Assembly: GCF_000423065.1 (NCBI RefSeq)
Contig: NZ_AUHG01000017.1
Location: 62,001-126,000, forward strand
Source: Christiangramia echinicola DSM 19838
GTDB taxonomy: Bacteria; Bacteroidota; Bacteroidia; Flavobacteriales; Flavobacteriaceae
Length of the DNA: 64,000 nt
Direction: 5' to 3'
Under the pieces are notes generated by a model, which saw only the letters and a list, made by a program, of their open reading frames with translations, was not told the origin of the DNA and searched no databases. Made by a program: the position numbers and the translations under genes. This document shows, one piece after another, positions 8,974 to 17,233 of this stretch. Positions within the stretch are counted from its first letter, which is position 1, and each line of letters opens with the position of its first letter.

Positions 8974-9903
8974 ATGAAATTCCCCCGAAAATATTCACTT
9001 ACGGAGATAGCAGAACTAATTGACTGTAATTATAAAGGAGATTCTGAATTCCCGGTTCTGGGAATGAATGAGATTCATGTGGTAACTCCAGGTGACATCG
9101 TATTTGTAGATCATCCTAAATATTACGATAAGGCGCTGCAATCTGCCGCAACTGTTATTTTAATTAACAAGGAAGTAGAATGTCCTGAAGGCAAAGCGCT
9201 TTTGGTTTCTGATGATCCATTCCGGGATTTTAATAAATTAACCAGGCATTTTAATCCTTTCAAAGGTTCAGTTAAAGCTGTGTCAGATTCAGCAAAAATT
9301 GGTGAAGGAACTTATATTCAACCAAATGTAGTTCTGGGTAACGATGTGAGAATTGGTAAAAATTGTTTGATACACGCTAATGTAAATATTGGCGATAATT
9401 GTATTATTGGTGATAATGTAGTTATTCATGCCGGTACTGTTCTTGGGGGTGATGCTTTCTATTACAAAAAAAGACCGGAAGGCTTTGATAAATTACTTTC
9501 TGGTGGCAGAGTAGTAGTGGAGAATAATGTTGAAATAGGTTCAAACTGCTCGATAGACAGGGGAGTGACTGGAGATACGATCATAGGCGAAGGCTCAAAA
9601 CTGGATAATCTAATTCAGATAGGTCATGATACCGTAATCGGTAAAAAATGCATCATCGCTTCGCAGGTTGGTATTGCCGGCTGTGTTATCGTAGAAGATG
9701 ATGTAACTATCTGGGGCCAGGTTGGAATTAGAAGTGACATCACTATTGCAACCGGAACCGTATTAATGGCTCAATGTGGGGTTTCTAAAGATACTATTCC
9801 AAATACCACATATTGGGGCACGCCTTTTGGAGAAGTACGTACAAAATTGAAGGAATATGCGGCGATAAAGAAATTGCCGGAGATTGTAAAAAATTTAAAA
9901 TAA
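8974..9903 (+). CDS. second LpxD-like N-acyltransferase
   Basis: A 309-residue left-handed beta-helix acyltransferase resembling LpxD but about 30 residues shorter at the C-terminus. An N-terminal uridine-binding-like domain (1-95, GDIVFVDHPKYYDKAL) is followed by hexapeptide repeats. The likely catalytic His is in LIQIGHDTVIGKKC. The long C-terminal helix of true LpxD is reduced to KLKEYAAIKKLPEIVKNL. Its place directly after efp is a recurrent flavobacterial arrangement (family knowledge). It may be a LpxD paralogue with a different acceptor or acyl chain; the sequence alone does not decide. Confidence 0.85.
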   Translation: MKFPRKYSLTEIAELIDCNYKGDSEFPVLGMNEIHVVTPGDIVFVDHPKYYDKALQSAATVILINKEVECPEGKALLVSDDPFRDFNKLTRHFNPFKGSVKAVSDSAKIGEGTYIQPNVVLGNDVRIGKNCLIHANVNIGDNCIIGDNVVIHAGTVLGGDAFYYKKRPEGFDKLLSGGRVVVENNVEIGSNCSIDRGVTGDTIIGEGSKLDNLIQIGHDTVIGKKCIIASQVGIAGCVIVEDDVTIWGQVGIRSDITIATGTVLMAQCGVSKDTIPNTTYWGTPFGEVRTKLKEYAAIKKLPEIVKNLK

Positions 9904-9910
9904 GTAAACT

Positions 9911-10306
9911 ATGGGTTTGAGAACAAAAGAAATTGTTAAGAAATTCTATGAATCCAATTTTTATAAGGATGAAGATGTTTTGAGAAGCTATCTGCATCCA
10001 GAAGTGGAACTTTCCTGGTATGGGACAACTGGATTAAGAAGGTTGAACCTGGAAGGTATTGCACAGATCAGTGAGCAATTAGCCAATTCTTATGAATCTC
10101 TTAGAGCTGAAGTAGAAAAGGTTATTGCAAAAAGTGATAATGTAGCAATTCATTTTACTTATCATGTACGAACTATTGAGAACCCGGAAGAGGAAATGCC
10201 TTTGGCTCACTTTTTAGCAATGTGGGAAATGAAAGATGGTAAACTTTTTAAAGGTGTTCAAATAAGCCAGTTAGGCGAGGAGATCGATGAAAATCCCTGG
10301 TCGTAA
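9911..10306 (+). CDS. NTF2/SnoaL-like domain protein
   Basis: 131 residues forming a single SnoaL/NTF2-like cone fold. The helix-rich start (TKEIVKKFYESNFYKDEDVLRSYLHPE) is followed by VELSWYGTTGLRRLNLEGI and a strand-rich half ending VQISQLGEEIDENPWS. Proteins of this fold bind or isomerise small ligands or act as accessory subunits; the role here is unknown. It starts 7 bases after the lpxD paralogue and is the last gene before a terminator, so it belongs to the lipid A/efp operon. Confidence 0.8.
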   Translation: MGLRTKEIVKKFYESNFYKDEDVLRSYLHPEVELSWYGTTGLRRLNLEGIAQISEQLANSYESLRAEVEKVIAKSDNVAIHFTYHVRTIENPEEEMPLAHFLAMWEMKDGKLFKGVQISQLGEEIDENPWS

Positions 10307-10324
10307 TTATATAGAAACTTACAA

Positions 10325-10352
10325 GCCCTCCACTTAATAGTTGAGGGTTTTT
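10325..10352 (+). terminator. terminator of the lpx-efp operon
   Basis: Inverted repeat CCCTC(cacttaatagtt)GAGGG followed by a TTTTTT run, 19 bases after the NTF2-like stop codon. It fits a rho-independent terminator. Confidence 0.75.
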
Positions 10353-10372
10353 TATTTTATTTTAATTCTATG

Positions 10373-10406
10373 TTTGTAGAATGAAAATATTTTTCTACAT
10401 TTGTAG
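10373..10406 (+). promoter_or_regulatory. blaI-type promoter with overlapping operators
   Basis: A -33 TTTG (10373-10376) and a -7 TACATTTG (10396-10403) are separated by 19 bases. The dyad CTACATTTGTAG (10395-10406) covers the -7 element and has the TACA/TGTA halves typical of BlaI/MecI operators. A second half-site, TTTGTAGAA, covers the -33 element, in inverted orientation to TTCTACA. Repressor binding would block RNA polymerase directly. This predicts autoregulation of the downstream pair. Confidence 0.7.
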
Positions 10407-10422
10407 AGTAATATAAAATTAT

Positions 10423-10788
10423 ATGGAACTTTCAAACGCAGAAGAACAACTAATGCAGATCCTTTGGAAAAAGGAAAAGGCTTTTATGAAAGATCTGGTA
10501 GAAGCTTATCCAGATCCTAAACCGGCATTAACAACTGTGGCTACGCTTTTAAAACGAATGCAGGCTAAAAATTTTGTGGGCTACATACAAATAGGGCGTT
10601 CCAGAGAATATTTTCCTAAAGTATCTAAGAAGAATTATTTCTCTAAGCAAATGAATGGAATGATTAAATCATTCTTCAATAATTCTGCTTCACAGTTTGC
10701 TTCATTCTTTGCTGAAGAGTCCAATCTTTCTGAGAAAGAATTAGTAGAGCTTAGAAAGCTTATAGATGAAAAGATAAAAAAGAAGTAG
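10423..10788 (+). CDS. BlaI/MecI/CopY-family transcriptional repressor
   Basis: 121 residues. The winged helix (1-75) starts with the family hallmark LSNAEEQLMQILWKKEKAFMKDL and has PALTTVATLLKRMQAKNFV as recognition helix. A C-terminal dimerisation helix set (KQMNGMIKSFFNNSASQFASFF) carries the region where BlaR1-type proteases cut relatives. It begins 17 bases after the operator dyad and is followed, one base after its stop, by the M56 protease-sensor gene. A signal-relieved repressor is the likely mechanism. The inducing signal is not evident, since no beta-lactamase is nearby. Confidence 0.9.
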   Translation: MELSNAEEQLMQILWKKEKAFMKDLVEAYPDPKPALTTVATLLKRMQAKNFVGYIQIGRSREYFPKVSKKNYFSKQMNGMIKSFFNNSASQFASFFAEESNLSEKELVELRKLIDEKIKKK

Positions 10789-10789
10789 G

Positions 10790-12859
10790 ATGTTAGAATA
10801 TATCGTAAAATCAGGCTCTTGTTTAGTGGTGCTTTTCTGTTTCTATAAATTATTTATGGAAGGTGAAAGTTGTCATAGAATTAAGAGAGCCTATTTGCTT
10901 CTGGCGCTGACCATTTCGATAATTTTACCCCTTATTACCATTAGTTATGAAGTTGATGTTCCTGCGAAAGAAGTCGGAGAAACTTTTTTTTATTCAGTAC
11001 AAAAAAATGACTCTGAAGTTGCTGAAATTTCCAACTGGGAAGAACAGGCACCCTATCTTCTATTGCTGATTTATAGTATTGGGGTTGTATTCTTCGGTTT
11101 TAGATTTTATAAGAATTTGAGCGCATTAATTTCTGAAGCAAAAAGAAATGACAAGCAGCAAGATTTGCCTTATATCTATGTTTTGCTGAGTAGAAAACTT
11201 AACCCTCATTCCTTTTTTCAATATATTTTTTTGAATAAAGAAGAATACAGAAATCACGAAATTTCAAGTGCAGTAATGGAGCACGAGAAAGCACATGTAG
11301 ATCAAAAACACTCGCTAGACCTGCTTTTCATAGAATTACTGCATGTGATCTTCTGGTTCAATCCCGTATTTATCTACTTCAAAAGATCGGTTAAATTAAA
11401 TCATGAATTTCTTGCAGATAGTCGTGTAATTAAGAAGAATTATAATCCTCTGGATTACTCAAACCTTTTATTTCAATACAGTTCCGGGCGTCATCACAAT
11501 TCTTTATCGAGCCCAATTAGTCATTCATCAATCAAAAAACGAATTATTATGATTACAAAAAGTTTTTCGCTTAGGCGGTTAGTATTAAGATTAGTTATTT
11601 TTTTCCCTGTTCTGGGAGGATGTATTTATCTTTTCAACGAAGATATTGTTGCTAAACCTAATTATATAAAGTCTGTGAACAATCCAGTTTCTTTCGTTGA
11701 AACAATTCAGGAGAGAAAGACGCTAATTATCAAAGTTGTAGAAAAGAATATCTGGTTAAATCAAAAAGAAGTAAACCTGAATAATTTCAAGGATGCTGTA
11801 AATAGAATAACCAGTAGCTGGTCTCAGGAGGAAATGAAAAAACCATTGTTTCAAATAGATTTTCAAAATTCGACAACCGAGTTTATAGAAAGGCTAAATA
11901 AAGAATATCGTAAGACAAAGTTGTCTAAAATTTCTGAAACTGAATTTTTCGCTCCAAGTCCGGTAGCTCCGGGTGCAACTCCAGCACCGCCACCACCACC
12001 ACCACCACCGGTAAAAAAGAGGGTAGGAAAGGTTCCTGCGCCAGCAGATGTTAATTCAGATAAGTATAGCGATAGAGAAAGTCTTTTCAGCGTTCGTATT
12101 ACTGGAAAAACACTTAAGGTAGACGGCGAGGAAATTAAAGCTAAAGACTTTAGTAAGACTCTGGACAAACTGTCTGAAGGGAAGACAGATGAGGAATTAA
12201 AGAATTATAACTTCAGAATGCATATTTCAGACCCTGCACCAGGATTTATGGAAAAATTGAATGAAGAGTTCAAAAAATCTAGAATGTCTAAAGTTACGGG
12301 TCACGATATTTTGCCTCCGCCGCCTCCAGCCCCGCCAGCAGCTCCCGTTCATGAAGAATCATCGGAAGTTAATAGAGCACATAGAGAAAGAGCGCGTGAG
12401 TGGAGAGAAATGAAAGATGCTGAAAGGGAAGCGATTGAAGCAGAACGTGTAAGAATTAGAGAGATTGAAAACCGGCTAAGGGAGGATGAAAAACTAACCA
12501 AAGCTGAACGTAAAGCCATGCTACAGGAAGTAAATGTAAAAGAGGTGGAAGTGCAACGTAAAATGAAGGAGGTTGAAAGAAGTCATGCCGAAATTGAAAG
12601 AGAACATAAGGAAATGGAAAGAGAGCAAAAACGAATGCAGAGAATTGAGCATAATGTGCCTGATGCACCATCTCCACCGCCAGCCCCAGATCCTATAGAA
12701 TCGATAAACAAATTAGAAAAAGCGGGAGGGGATTTTTTTCACAACGGAAAGAAAGTTTCTGCAGAACAAGCTAGGAAGATTGTTCGGGAAGAAGAATATT
12801 CCATGATAAGGGTTAGAAAGGGTAGTAGTGGTAAAGATGAGCTTGAAATAATAGATTAA
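10790..12859 (+). CDS. BlaR1-like M56 metallopeptidase sensor with long Pro-rich, charged C-terminus
   Basis: 689 residues. Helices at about 1-22, 34-52, 88-106 and 258-277 anchor the protein. Between the third and fourth lies the M56 zinc protease core: HEKAH at 165-169 and the third-ligand region NHEFLAD at 204-210. Instead of a penicillin-binding sensor domain, the C-terminus has two copies of a small repeat domain (about 310-370 and 425-490; each with an expected LNEEF/LNKEY end). These are linked by polyproline (eight prolines near residue 400). A highly charged coiled coil (about 515-610, EREAIEAERVRIREIE) follows, then a third partial copy. Related flavobacterial proteins are annotated only as M56 peptidases. 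Confidence 0.88.
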   Translation: MLEYIVKSGSCLVVLFCFYKLFMEGESCHRIKRAYLLLALTISIILPLITISYEVDVPAKEVGETFFYSVQKNDSEVAEISNWEEQAPYLLLLIYSIGVVFFGFRFYKNLSALISEAKRNDKQQDLPYIYVLLSRKLNPHSFFQYIFLNKEEYRNHEISSAVMEHEKAHVDQKHSLDLLFIELLHVIFWFNPVFIYFKRSVKLNHEFLADSRVIKKNYNPLDYSNLLFQYSSGRHHNSLSSPISHSSIKKRIIMITKSFSLRRLVLRLVIFFPVLGGCIYLFNEDIVAKPNYIKSVNNPVSFVETIQERKTLIIKVVEKNIWLNQKEVNLNNFKDAVNRITSSWSQEEMKKPLFQIDFQNSTTEFIERLNKEYRKTKLSKISETEFFAPSPVAPGATPAPPPPPPPPVKKRVGKVPAPADVNSDKYSDRESLFSVRITGKTLKVDGEEIKAKDFSKTLDKLSEGKTDEELKNYNFRMHISDPAPGFMEKLNEEFKKSRMSKVTGHDILPPPPPAPPAAPVHEESSEVNRAHRERAREWREMKDAEREAIEAERVRIREIENRLREDEKLTKAERKAMLQEVNVKEVEVQRKMKEVERSHAEIEREHKEMEREQKRMQRIEHNVPDAPSPPPAPDPIESINKLEKAGGDFFHNGKKVSAEQARKIVREEEYSMIRVRKGSSGKDELEIID

Positions 12860-12881
12860 TTATCATTTTATATTGAATTGG

Positions 12882-12912
12882 AATCCCGAATTATTAATTC
12901 GGGATTTTTTTA
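12882..12912 (+). terminator. terminator after the M56 gene
   Basis: A perfect stem AATCCCGAATT / AATTCGGGATT with a 3-base loop, followed by TTTTTTT, 23 bases after the stop codon. Confidence 0.85.
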
Positions 12913-13043
12913 TCTGGTCTCACTTCAGAAAAAACACTATTCAATTCAATATTATAGACATTCAATGAATTTTGGTCCTTGCTATGTCTTCCTCAGCTTA
13001 TATTTAGTAAGGTAAAACCAAATAGTAGCTAAAATTTTAAACT

Positions 13044-13178
13044 ATGTCTTTTATCCAGCCTGATAAGCAAAATGAAATAAATGAGGATATAAAAAAAATG
13101 ACCAGATCTATAAACGTTTTAAGTGTTTTGGTTTTATCACTTTCATCATTAATTTTCATTTATATCATCACATTATAG
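13044..13178 (+). CDS. small single-pass membrane protein (44 aa)
   Basis: ATG at 13044, TAG at 13176-13178. The N-terminal half is polar (MSFIQPDKQNEINEDIKKMT). The C-terminal half is one hydrophobic helix (INVLSVLVLSLSSLIFIYII), giving a tail-anchored look. It is flanked by two strong terminators (12882 and 13217), which makes it a transcription unit of its own. No family is recognised and no function is proposed. Real-gene status is supported by the domain layout and the isolating terminators. Confidence 0.55.
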   Translation: MSFIQPDKQNEINEDIKKMTRSINVLSVLVLSLSSLIFIYIITL

Positions 13179-13216
13179 ATCTTAAGATTTCCAGGCATAG
13201 GCTTATTTTATTTTAC

Positions 13217-13247
13217 AATCCCGATCCTAATTGATCGGGATTTTTTA
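13217..13247 (+). terminator. terminator after the 44-aa gene
   Basis: Perfect stem AATCCCGATC / GATCGGGATT with a ctaatt loop, followed by TTTTTT. It lies 38 bases after the small gene and before the sucD promoter. Confidence 0.85.
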
Positions 13248-13329
13248 TTTCAGCTGAATTTTATATGAATTTTAAGGTTTTTTCACTCAATAATCTATAA
13301 AATGACTTTAGGGTTTATATTTAAAAACA

Positions 13330-13337
13330 TACTTTTG
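13330..13337 (+). promoter_or_regulatory. -7 promoter element of sucD
   Basis: TACTTTTG matches TAnnTTTG and lies 24 bases before the sucD ATG. The -33 region (TTTA near 13307) is weak. Confidence 0.5.
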
Positions 13338-13361
13338 TAATCCAAAATTCAAAAGACACTT

Positions 13362-14237
13362 ATGAGCGTTTTAGTCAATAAAAATTCTAAAGTAATCGTG
13401 CAGGGTTTTACGGGAAGTGAAGGTACTTTCCATGCCGAGCAGATGATAGAATATGGTACAAATGTAGTTGGTGGTGTAACTCCTGGTAAAGGAGGTCAGA
13501 AACACCTTGATAAACCTGTTTTTAATACAGTATCTGATGCGGTTGAGCAAACAGGAGCAGATGTATCTATTATTTTTGTACCGCCGGCATTTGCCGCTGA
13601 TGCGATTATGGAAGCTGCTGATGCAGGTATAAAAGTAATTATCACGATCACAGAAGGTATTCCTGTTTCTGATATGGTAAAAGCTTCAGATTATATCAAA
13701 GGTCGTGACTGTAGATTAATTGGTCCTAACTGTCCTGGTGTGATTACTCCTGGAGAAGCAAAAGTTGGTATCATGCCAGGTTTTGTATTCAAAAAAGGTA
13801 AAGTAGGTATCGTTTCTAAGTCTGGTACTTTGACATATGAAGCTGCAGATCAGGTTGTAAAACAAGGTCTTGGAATTACTACCGCTATTGGAATTGGTGG
13901 AGATCCTATTATTGGAACTACTACGAAAGAAGCTGTTGAGTTATTGATGAATGATGATGAAACCGAATGCATAGTCATGATCGGTGAAATTGGAGGTCAA
14001 TTAGAAGCAGATGCTGCACAGTGGGTGAAGCAAAATGGAAATAAGAAACCTGTGGTAGGATTTATCGCTGGTGAAACTGCTCCAGCAGGACGTACAATGG
14101 GTCATGCCGGTGCGATCGTTGGAGGTAGTGAGGATACAGCTCAGGCTAAGAAGAAAATTCTTAAAGAGAATGGAATTCATGTTGTAGACTCTCCTGCTGA
14201 AATTGGAAAGAAAGTTGCTGAAGTTTTAAACAGCTAA
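13362..14237 (+). CDS. sucD: succinyl-CoA synthetase alpha subunit
   Basis: TCA-cycle enzyme making ATP or GTP from succinyl-CoA, with the beta subunit SucC encoded elsewhere. Length 291 is standard. A CoA-binding Rossmann domain (1-130) begins [20 protein letters not shown]. The phosphorylated His is H248 in [15 protein letters not shown], and [15 protein letters not shown] lies ahead of it. Codon use is strongly biased toward a small set, as expected for a highly expressed gene. It has its own promoter and terminator, so it is monocistronic. Confidence 0.97.
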   Translation: MSVLVNKNSKVIVQGFTGSEGTFHAEQMIEYGTNVVGGVTPGKGGQKHLDKPVFNTVSDAVEQTGADVSIIFVPPAFAADAIMEAADAGIKVIITITEGIPVSDMVKASDYIKGRDCRLIGPNCPGVITPGEAKVGIMPGFVFKKGKVGIVSKSGTLTYEAADQVVKQGLGITTAIGIGGDPIIGTTTKEAVELLMNDDETECIVMIGEIGGQLEADAAQWVKQNGNKKPVVGFIAGETAPAGRTMGHAGAIVGGSEDTAQAKKKILKENGIHVVDSPAEIGKKVAEVLNS

Positions 14238-14257
14238 ACGAATAATATCTTTTATCT

Positions 14258-14306
14258 AAAATCCTTCTGTTAGATTCCAATCGGAATATTTCAGAAGGAT
14301 TTTTTA
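14258..14306 (+). terminator. terminator after sucD
   Basis: Stem AAAATCCTTCTG / CAGAAGGATTTT with a 22-base loop and a T run, 20 bases after the sucD stop. The loop contains a small secondary dyad (ATTCC/GGAAT). Confidence 0.8.
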
Positions 14307-14329
14307 TTAGAGGCCTACTCAGGTTTTGT

Positions 14330-14337
14330 TATATTTG
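14330..14337 (+). promoter_or_regulatory. -7 promoter element of fabG
   Basis: TATATTTG matches TAnnTTTG, 28 bases before the ATG of fabG, just after the sucD terminator. The -33 region is weak. Confidence 0.45.
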
Positions 14338-14365
14338 GAAAGTCAATTAACCAAGATCATTTAAT

Positions 14366-15112
14366 ATGAAATTATTAGAAGGAAAAAATGCTATAATTAC
14401 AGGTGGTAGCCGGGGAATAGGTAAAGGCATCGCTGAAGTTTTTGCTAAACATGGAGCAAATGTTGCTTTTACATATAATTCATCATCTCAATCTGCAGAA
14501 GAGCTTGCAAAGGAGCTAGAGACTTTAGGAATAAAGGCTAAAGCTTACCAGTCTAATGCAGCCAGTTTTGAAGAAGCACAACAATTAATAGACAGGGTTA
14601 ATGAAGATTTTGGCTCTATAGATATTGTTGTAAATAACGCCGGAATCACTAAAGACAATCTTCTTATGAGAATGAGTGAAGAAGATTTTGATAAGGTGAT
14701 CGAGGTTAACCTTAAGTCTATATTTAATATGACCAAGGCTGTGCAACGTACGATGTTGAAACAGCGTAGTGGTAGCATTATTAATATGAGTTCTGTTGTG
14801 GGGGTAACGGGTAACGCCGGTCAGGCGAATTATGCGGCATCAAAGGCTGGAATCATTGGTTTTTCCAAGTCTATGGCTCAGGAATTAGGATCGCGTAATA
14901 TTCGAACTAATGTGATCGCTCCAGGTTTTATAGAAACTGAAATGACTGAGAAATTAGACGAGAAAACTGTTCAGGGTTGGAGAGATGCTATTCCATTGAA
15001 AAGAGGTGGTAAGCCAGAAGATATTGCAAATGCATGTGTATACTTAGGGAGTGATCTTAGCTCTTATGTAACGGGACAGGTTATCCATGTAGATGGTGGG
15101 ATGCATACCTAA
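14366..15112 (+). CDS. fabG: 3-oxoacyl-ACP reductase
   Basis: NADPH-dependent reduction of 3-ketoacyl-ACP in fatty acid elongation. Length 248 is standard for this short-chain dehydrogenase. The cofactor motif is GGSRGIGKG (residues 13-21), followed by NNAG at 90-93. The catalytic triad is S143, Y156 and K160 (YAASK). The C-terminal end, VTGQVIHVDGGMHT, is the FabG hallmark. It stands between its own promoter and the VWA-like gene, 72 bases downstream. Some FabG-like proteins act on other substrates, but the fit here is very good. Confidence 0.93.
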   Translation: MKLLEGKNAIITGGSRGIGKGIAEVFAKHGANVAFTYNSSSQSAEELAKELETLGIKAKAYQSNAASFEEAQQLIDRVNEDFGSIDIVVNNAGITKDNLLMRMSEEDFDKVIEVNLKSIFNMTKAVQRTMLKQRSGSIINMSSVVGVTGNAGQANYAASKAGIIGFSKSMAQELGSRNIRTNVIAPGFIETEMTEKLDEKTVQGWRDAIPLKRGGKPEDIANACVYLGSDLSSYVTGQVIHVDGGMHT

Positions 15113-15184
15113 GATGCTCAGTTTATAAGTAGATCGTGAGATAATTCTTTAAAATTGTTAACTTCACGACTCTAACTTATCTTA

Positions 15185-17218
15185 ATGGAAACAAGTACTA
15201 TTTTATATATAGCCCTGGCGCTCTTTGCAGCGCTGGGGTTTGCTTTTTTTCAGTACTTATATTTCCCTAATCGCAGAGCTAGAAAAGATTATATCTTCTT
15301 TGCTTTGAGATCCCTTTCTGTTTTTCTCGTTTTATTACTACTAATCAATCCTAAAATTAAGTCGGTAAATTATGAGATCAATAAACCCGGGCTCATTCTG
15401 TTATCAGACAATTCTCAGTCTATTTCTTACCAGGGACAGGATAAGGAGCTTAGGAGGCTTTCAGAGTTTATTGCTGAAAATGATGAAATTCAGAAGAATT
15501 TTCAAGTTGACCGATTGAATTTTGGAGAAGTGATTGGGCTGAATGATTCACTTGACTTTTCAGCAGACCAGACAGATATATATTCTGCGCTTTCTGAAAC
15601 CGAGGGTGTTATTTCTAACAAGAATTCAGCGGTAATCTTACTTACAGACGGTAATCAAAGTATAGGCCGCGATTTTAGATATTACAAAAACAAGCCAGGA
15701 ATGGAGGTGTTTCCTGTTATTATTGGAGATACTACTACCTATAGAGACTTGAGTATAGGCCAGGTAAATGTTAATCGCTATGCCTTCTTGAAGAACAAAT
15801 TTCCAGTTGAAGTATTTCTCGATTATTCAGGCAAGGGAGAATTAGACGCTGAAGTAAATATTAGGTCTGGGAATGTAGTAATCTATAATCAAAAAGTAAG
15901 TTTTTCTGAAGAATCCAGATCACAGATTATTCGTACTGATATCCTTGCAAATTCCTTAGGAGTTAAAACTTACCAGGTAGAAATCGATCCAGCAAGTGAT
16001 GAAAAAAACCTGGTTAATAATACTCAGAAATTTGCTGTCGAGGTTATAGATGAGCGAACATCTGTCCTTATTTTAAGTGATATTACTCATCCAGATCTTG
16101 GTGCTCTACAAAAAGCAATAGAAAGCAATCAGCAGCGTACCGTGGATATAAAATATATTAATGGAGAAAAAATACAAATATCAGATTATCAATTAATTAT
16201 AATATATCAATTAAATAGGAAATTCAATAAAATTATAGCTGAAATTCTTGAGAATAACTCTAATTATTTGATCATTTCGGGAACAAAAACAGACTGGAAT
16301 TATTTAAATAATCTTGATTTGGGCTATTCTAGAAGTTATGCTAATCAGCCTCAGGAGATTTTCCCGGTTTACAATGCAACCTTCAGTTCCTTCCAGTTTG
16401 CAGATATTGGTTTTAATGATTTCCCCCCTTTGATAGATAAGTTTGGTTCAGTTGAATTTGAAGATAATAAATACAATGTTTTACTTTCTCAGGAACTTCA
16501 GGGAGTAAAAACTGGAGAACCTTTATTGGCTGTTACGCAAAACACTCCGAAATCTGGATTTTTGTTAGGAGAAAATATCTGGCGTTGGAGAGCGAAATCG
16601 TACCTGGATAATGACTCTTTTCAGGAATTTGATGATTTTATAGGTAAACTGATTCAAAATCTTGCTTCTGCCACTTCCAGACAAAGGTTATCGGTAGATG
16701 CTGAGAATTTTTATTATGCAAATCAGAATGTGATAATTTCAGCCCAGTATTTTGATGAGAATTATCAATTTGATGCCGGCGCGAATTTAAAGCTGGTTAT
16801 TGAACACAAGGAATCGGAGGAGGCAATTGAATCTGATCTTGTGCTAAAAAATAACTTTTATCAATTTGATGGAGGGGATCTTGAACCTGGAGAATATGCA
16901 TATAATATAATAGTTGAAGGTGAAAATCTCTCAAAATCTGGAAGTTTTGAAGTGATCCAATATAATTCGGAACAGCAATTCGTTTCTTCTAACCTGTCTG
17001 GCATGCAGTATTTTGCAGAGAATAACGGGATAAACCTTCATTACCCGGATAAGATACAGGAACTTGTGAATGTGTTGCTTACAAATGATAAGTTCAAACC
17101 TATTCAAAAAAGCCGGCAAAAAACCTTACCTTTGATAGACTGGTATTACCTACTGTTTATCCTGATAATTGTTCTTGCCGTTGAGTGGTTCTACCGAAAA
17201 TATTTAGGATTAATTTAA
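15185..17218 (+). CDS. membrane-anchored von Willebrand A-like protein
   Basis: 677 residues. Two N-terminal helices (about 6-25 and 38-55) and one near the C-terminus (about 652-670) place the bulk outside the cytoplasm. A VWA-like metal-site motif DNSQS is at about residues 76-80 (LLSDNSQSIS), followed by a LLTDGNQSIGRD segment. The remainder resembles Ig-like and glutamine-amidotransferase-like regions seen in Bacteroidota membrane VWA proteins. Relatives often occur near Bat or peptidoglycan genes, but none are here. Function is unknown; a role in envelope assembly or protein interaction is inference only. The SPFH gene starts 15 bases later. Confidence 0.7.
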   Translation: METSTILYIALALFAALGFAFFQYLYFPNRRARKDYIFFALRSLSVFLVLLLLINPKIKSVNYEINKPGLILLSDNSQSISYQGQDKELRRLSEFIAENDEIQKNFQVDRLNFGEVIGLNDSLDFSADQTDIYSALSETEGVISNKNSAVILLTDGNQSIGRDFRYYKNKPGMEVFPVIIGDTTTYRDLSIGQVNVNRYAFLKNKFPVEVFLDYSGKGELDAEVNIRSGNVVIYNQKVSFSEESRSQIIRTDILANSLGVKTYQVEIDPASDEKNLVNNTQKFAVEVIDERTSVLILSDITHPDLGALQKAIESNQQRTVDIKYINGEKIQISDYQLIIIYQLNRKFNKIIAEILENNSNYLIISGTKTDWNYLNNLDLGYSRSYANQPQEIFPVYNATFSSFQFADIGFNDFPPLIDKFGSVEFEDNKYNVLLSQELQGVKTGEPLLAVTQNTPKSGFLLGENIWRWRAKSYLDNDSFQEFDDFIGKLIQNLASATSRQRLSVDAENFYYANQNVIISAQYFDENYQFDAGANLKLVIEHKESEEAIESDLVLKNNFYQFDGGDLEPGEYAYNIIVEGENLSKSGSFEVIQYNSEQQFVSSNLSGMQYFAENNGINLHYPDKIQELVNVLLTNDKFKPIQKSRQKTLPLIDWYYLLFILIIVLAVEWFYRKYLGLI

Positions 17219-17233
17219 TTTCAATTTTTATAT

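Noticed and set aside
11980..12010. CCACCACC repeats as a possible microsatellite or CRISPR-like repeat
   Set aside because: It encodes an in-frame polyproline linker. No spaced direct repeats exist, and I see no CRISPR array or cas gene in the window.
11863..12168. Gly-rich open frame antisense to the polyproline part of the M56 gene
   Set aside because: The glycine run is just the complement of the proline codons; no independent signal.
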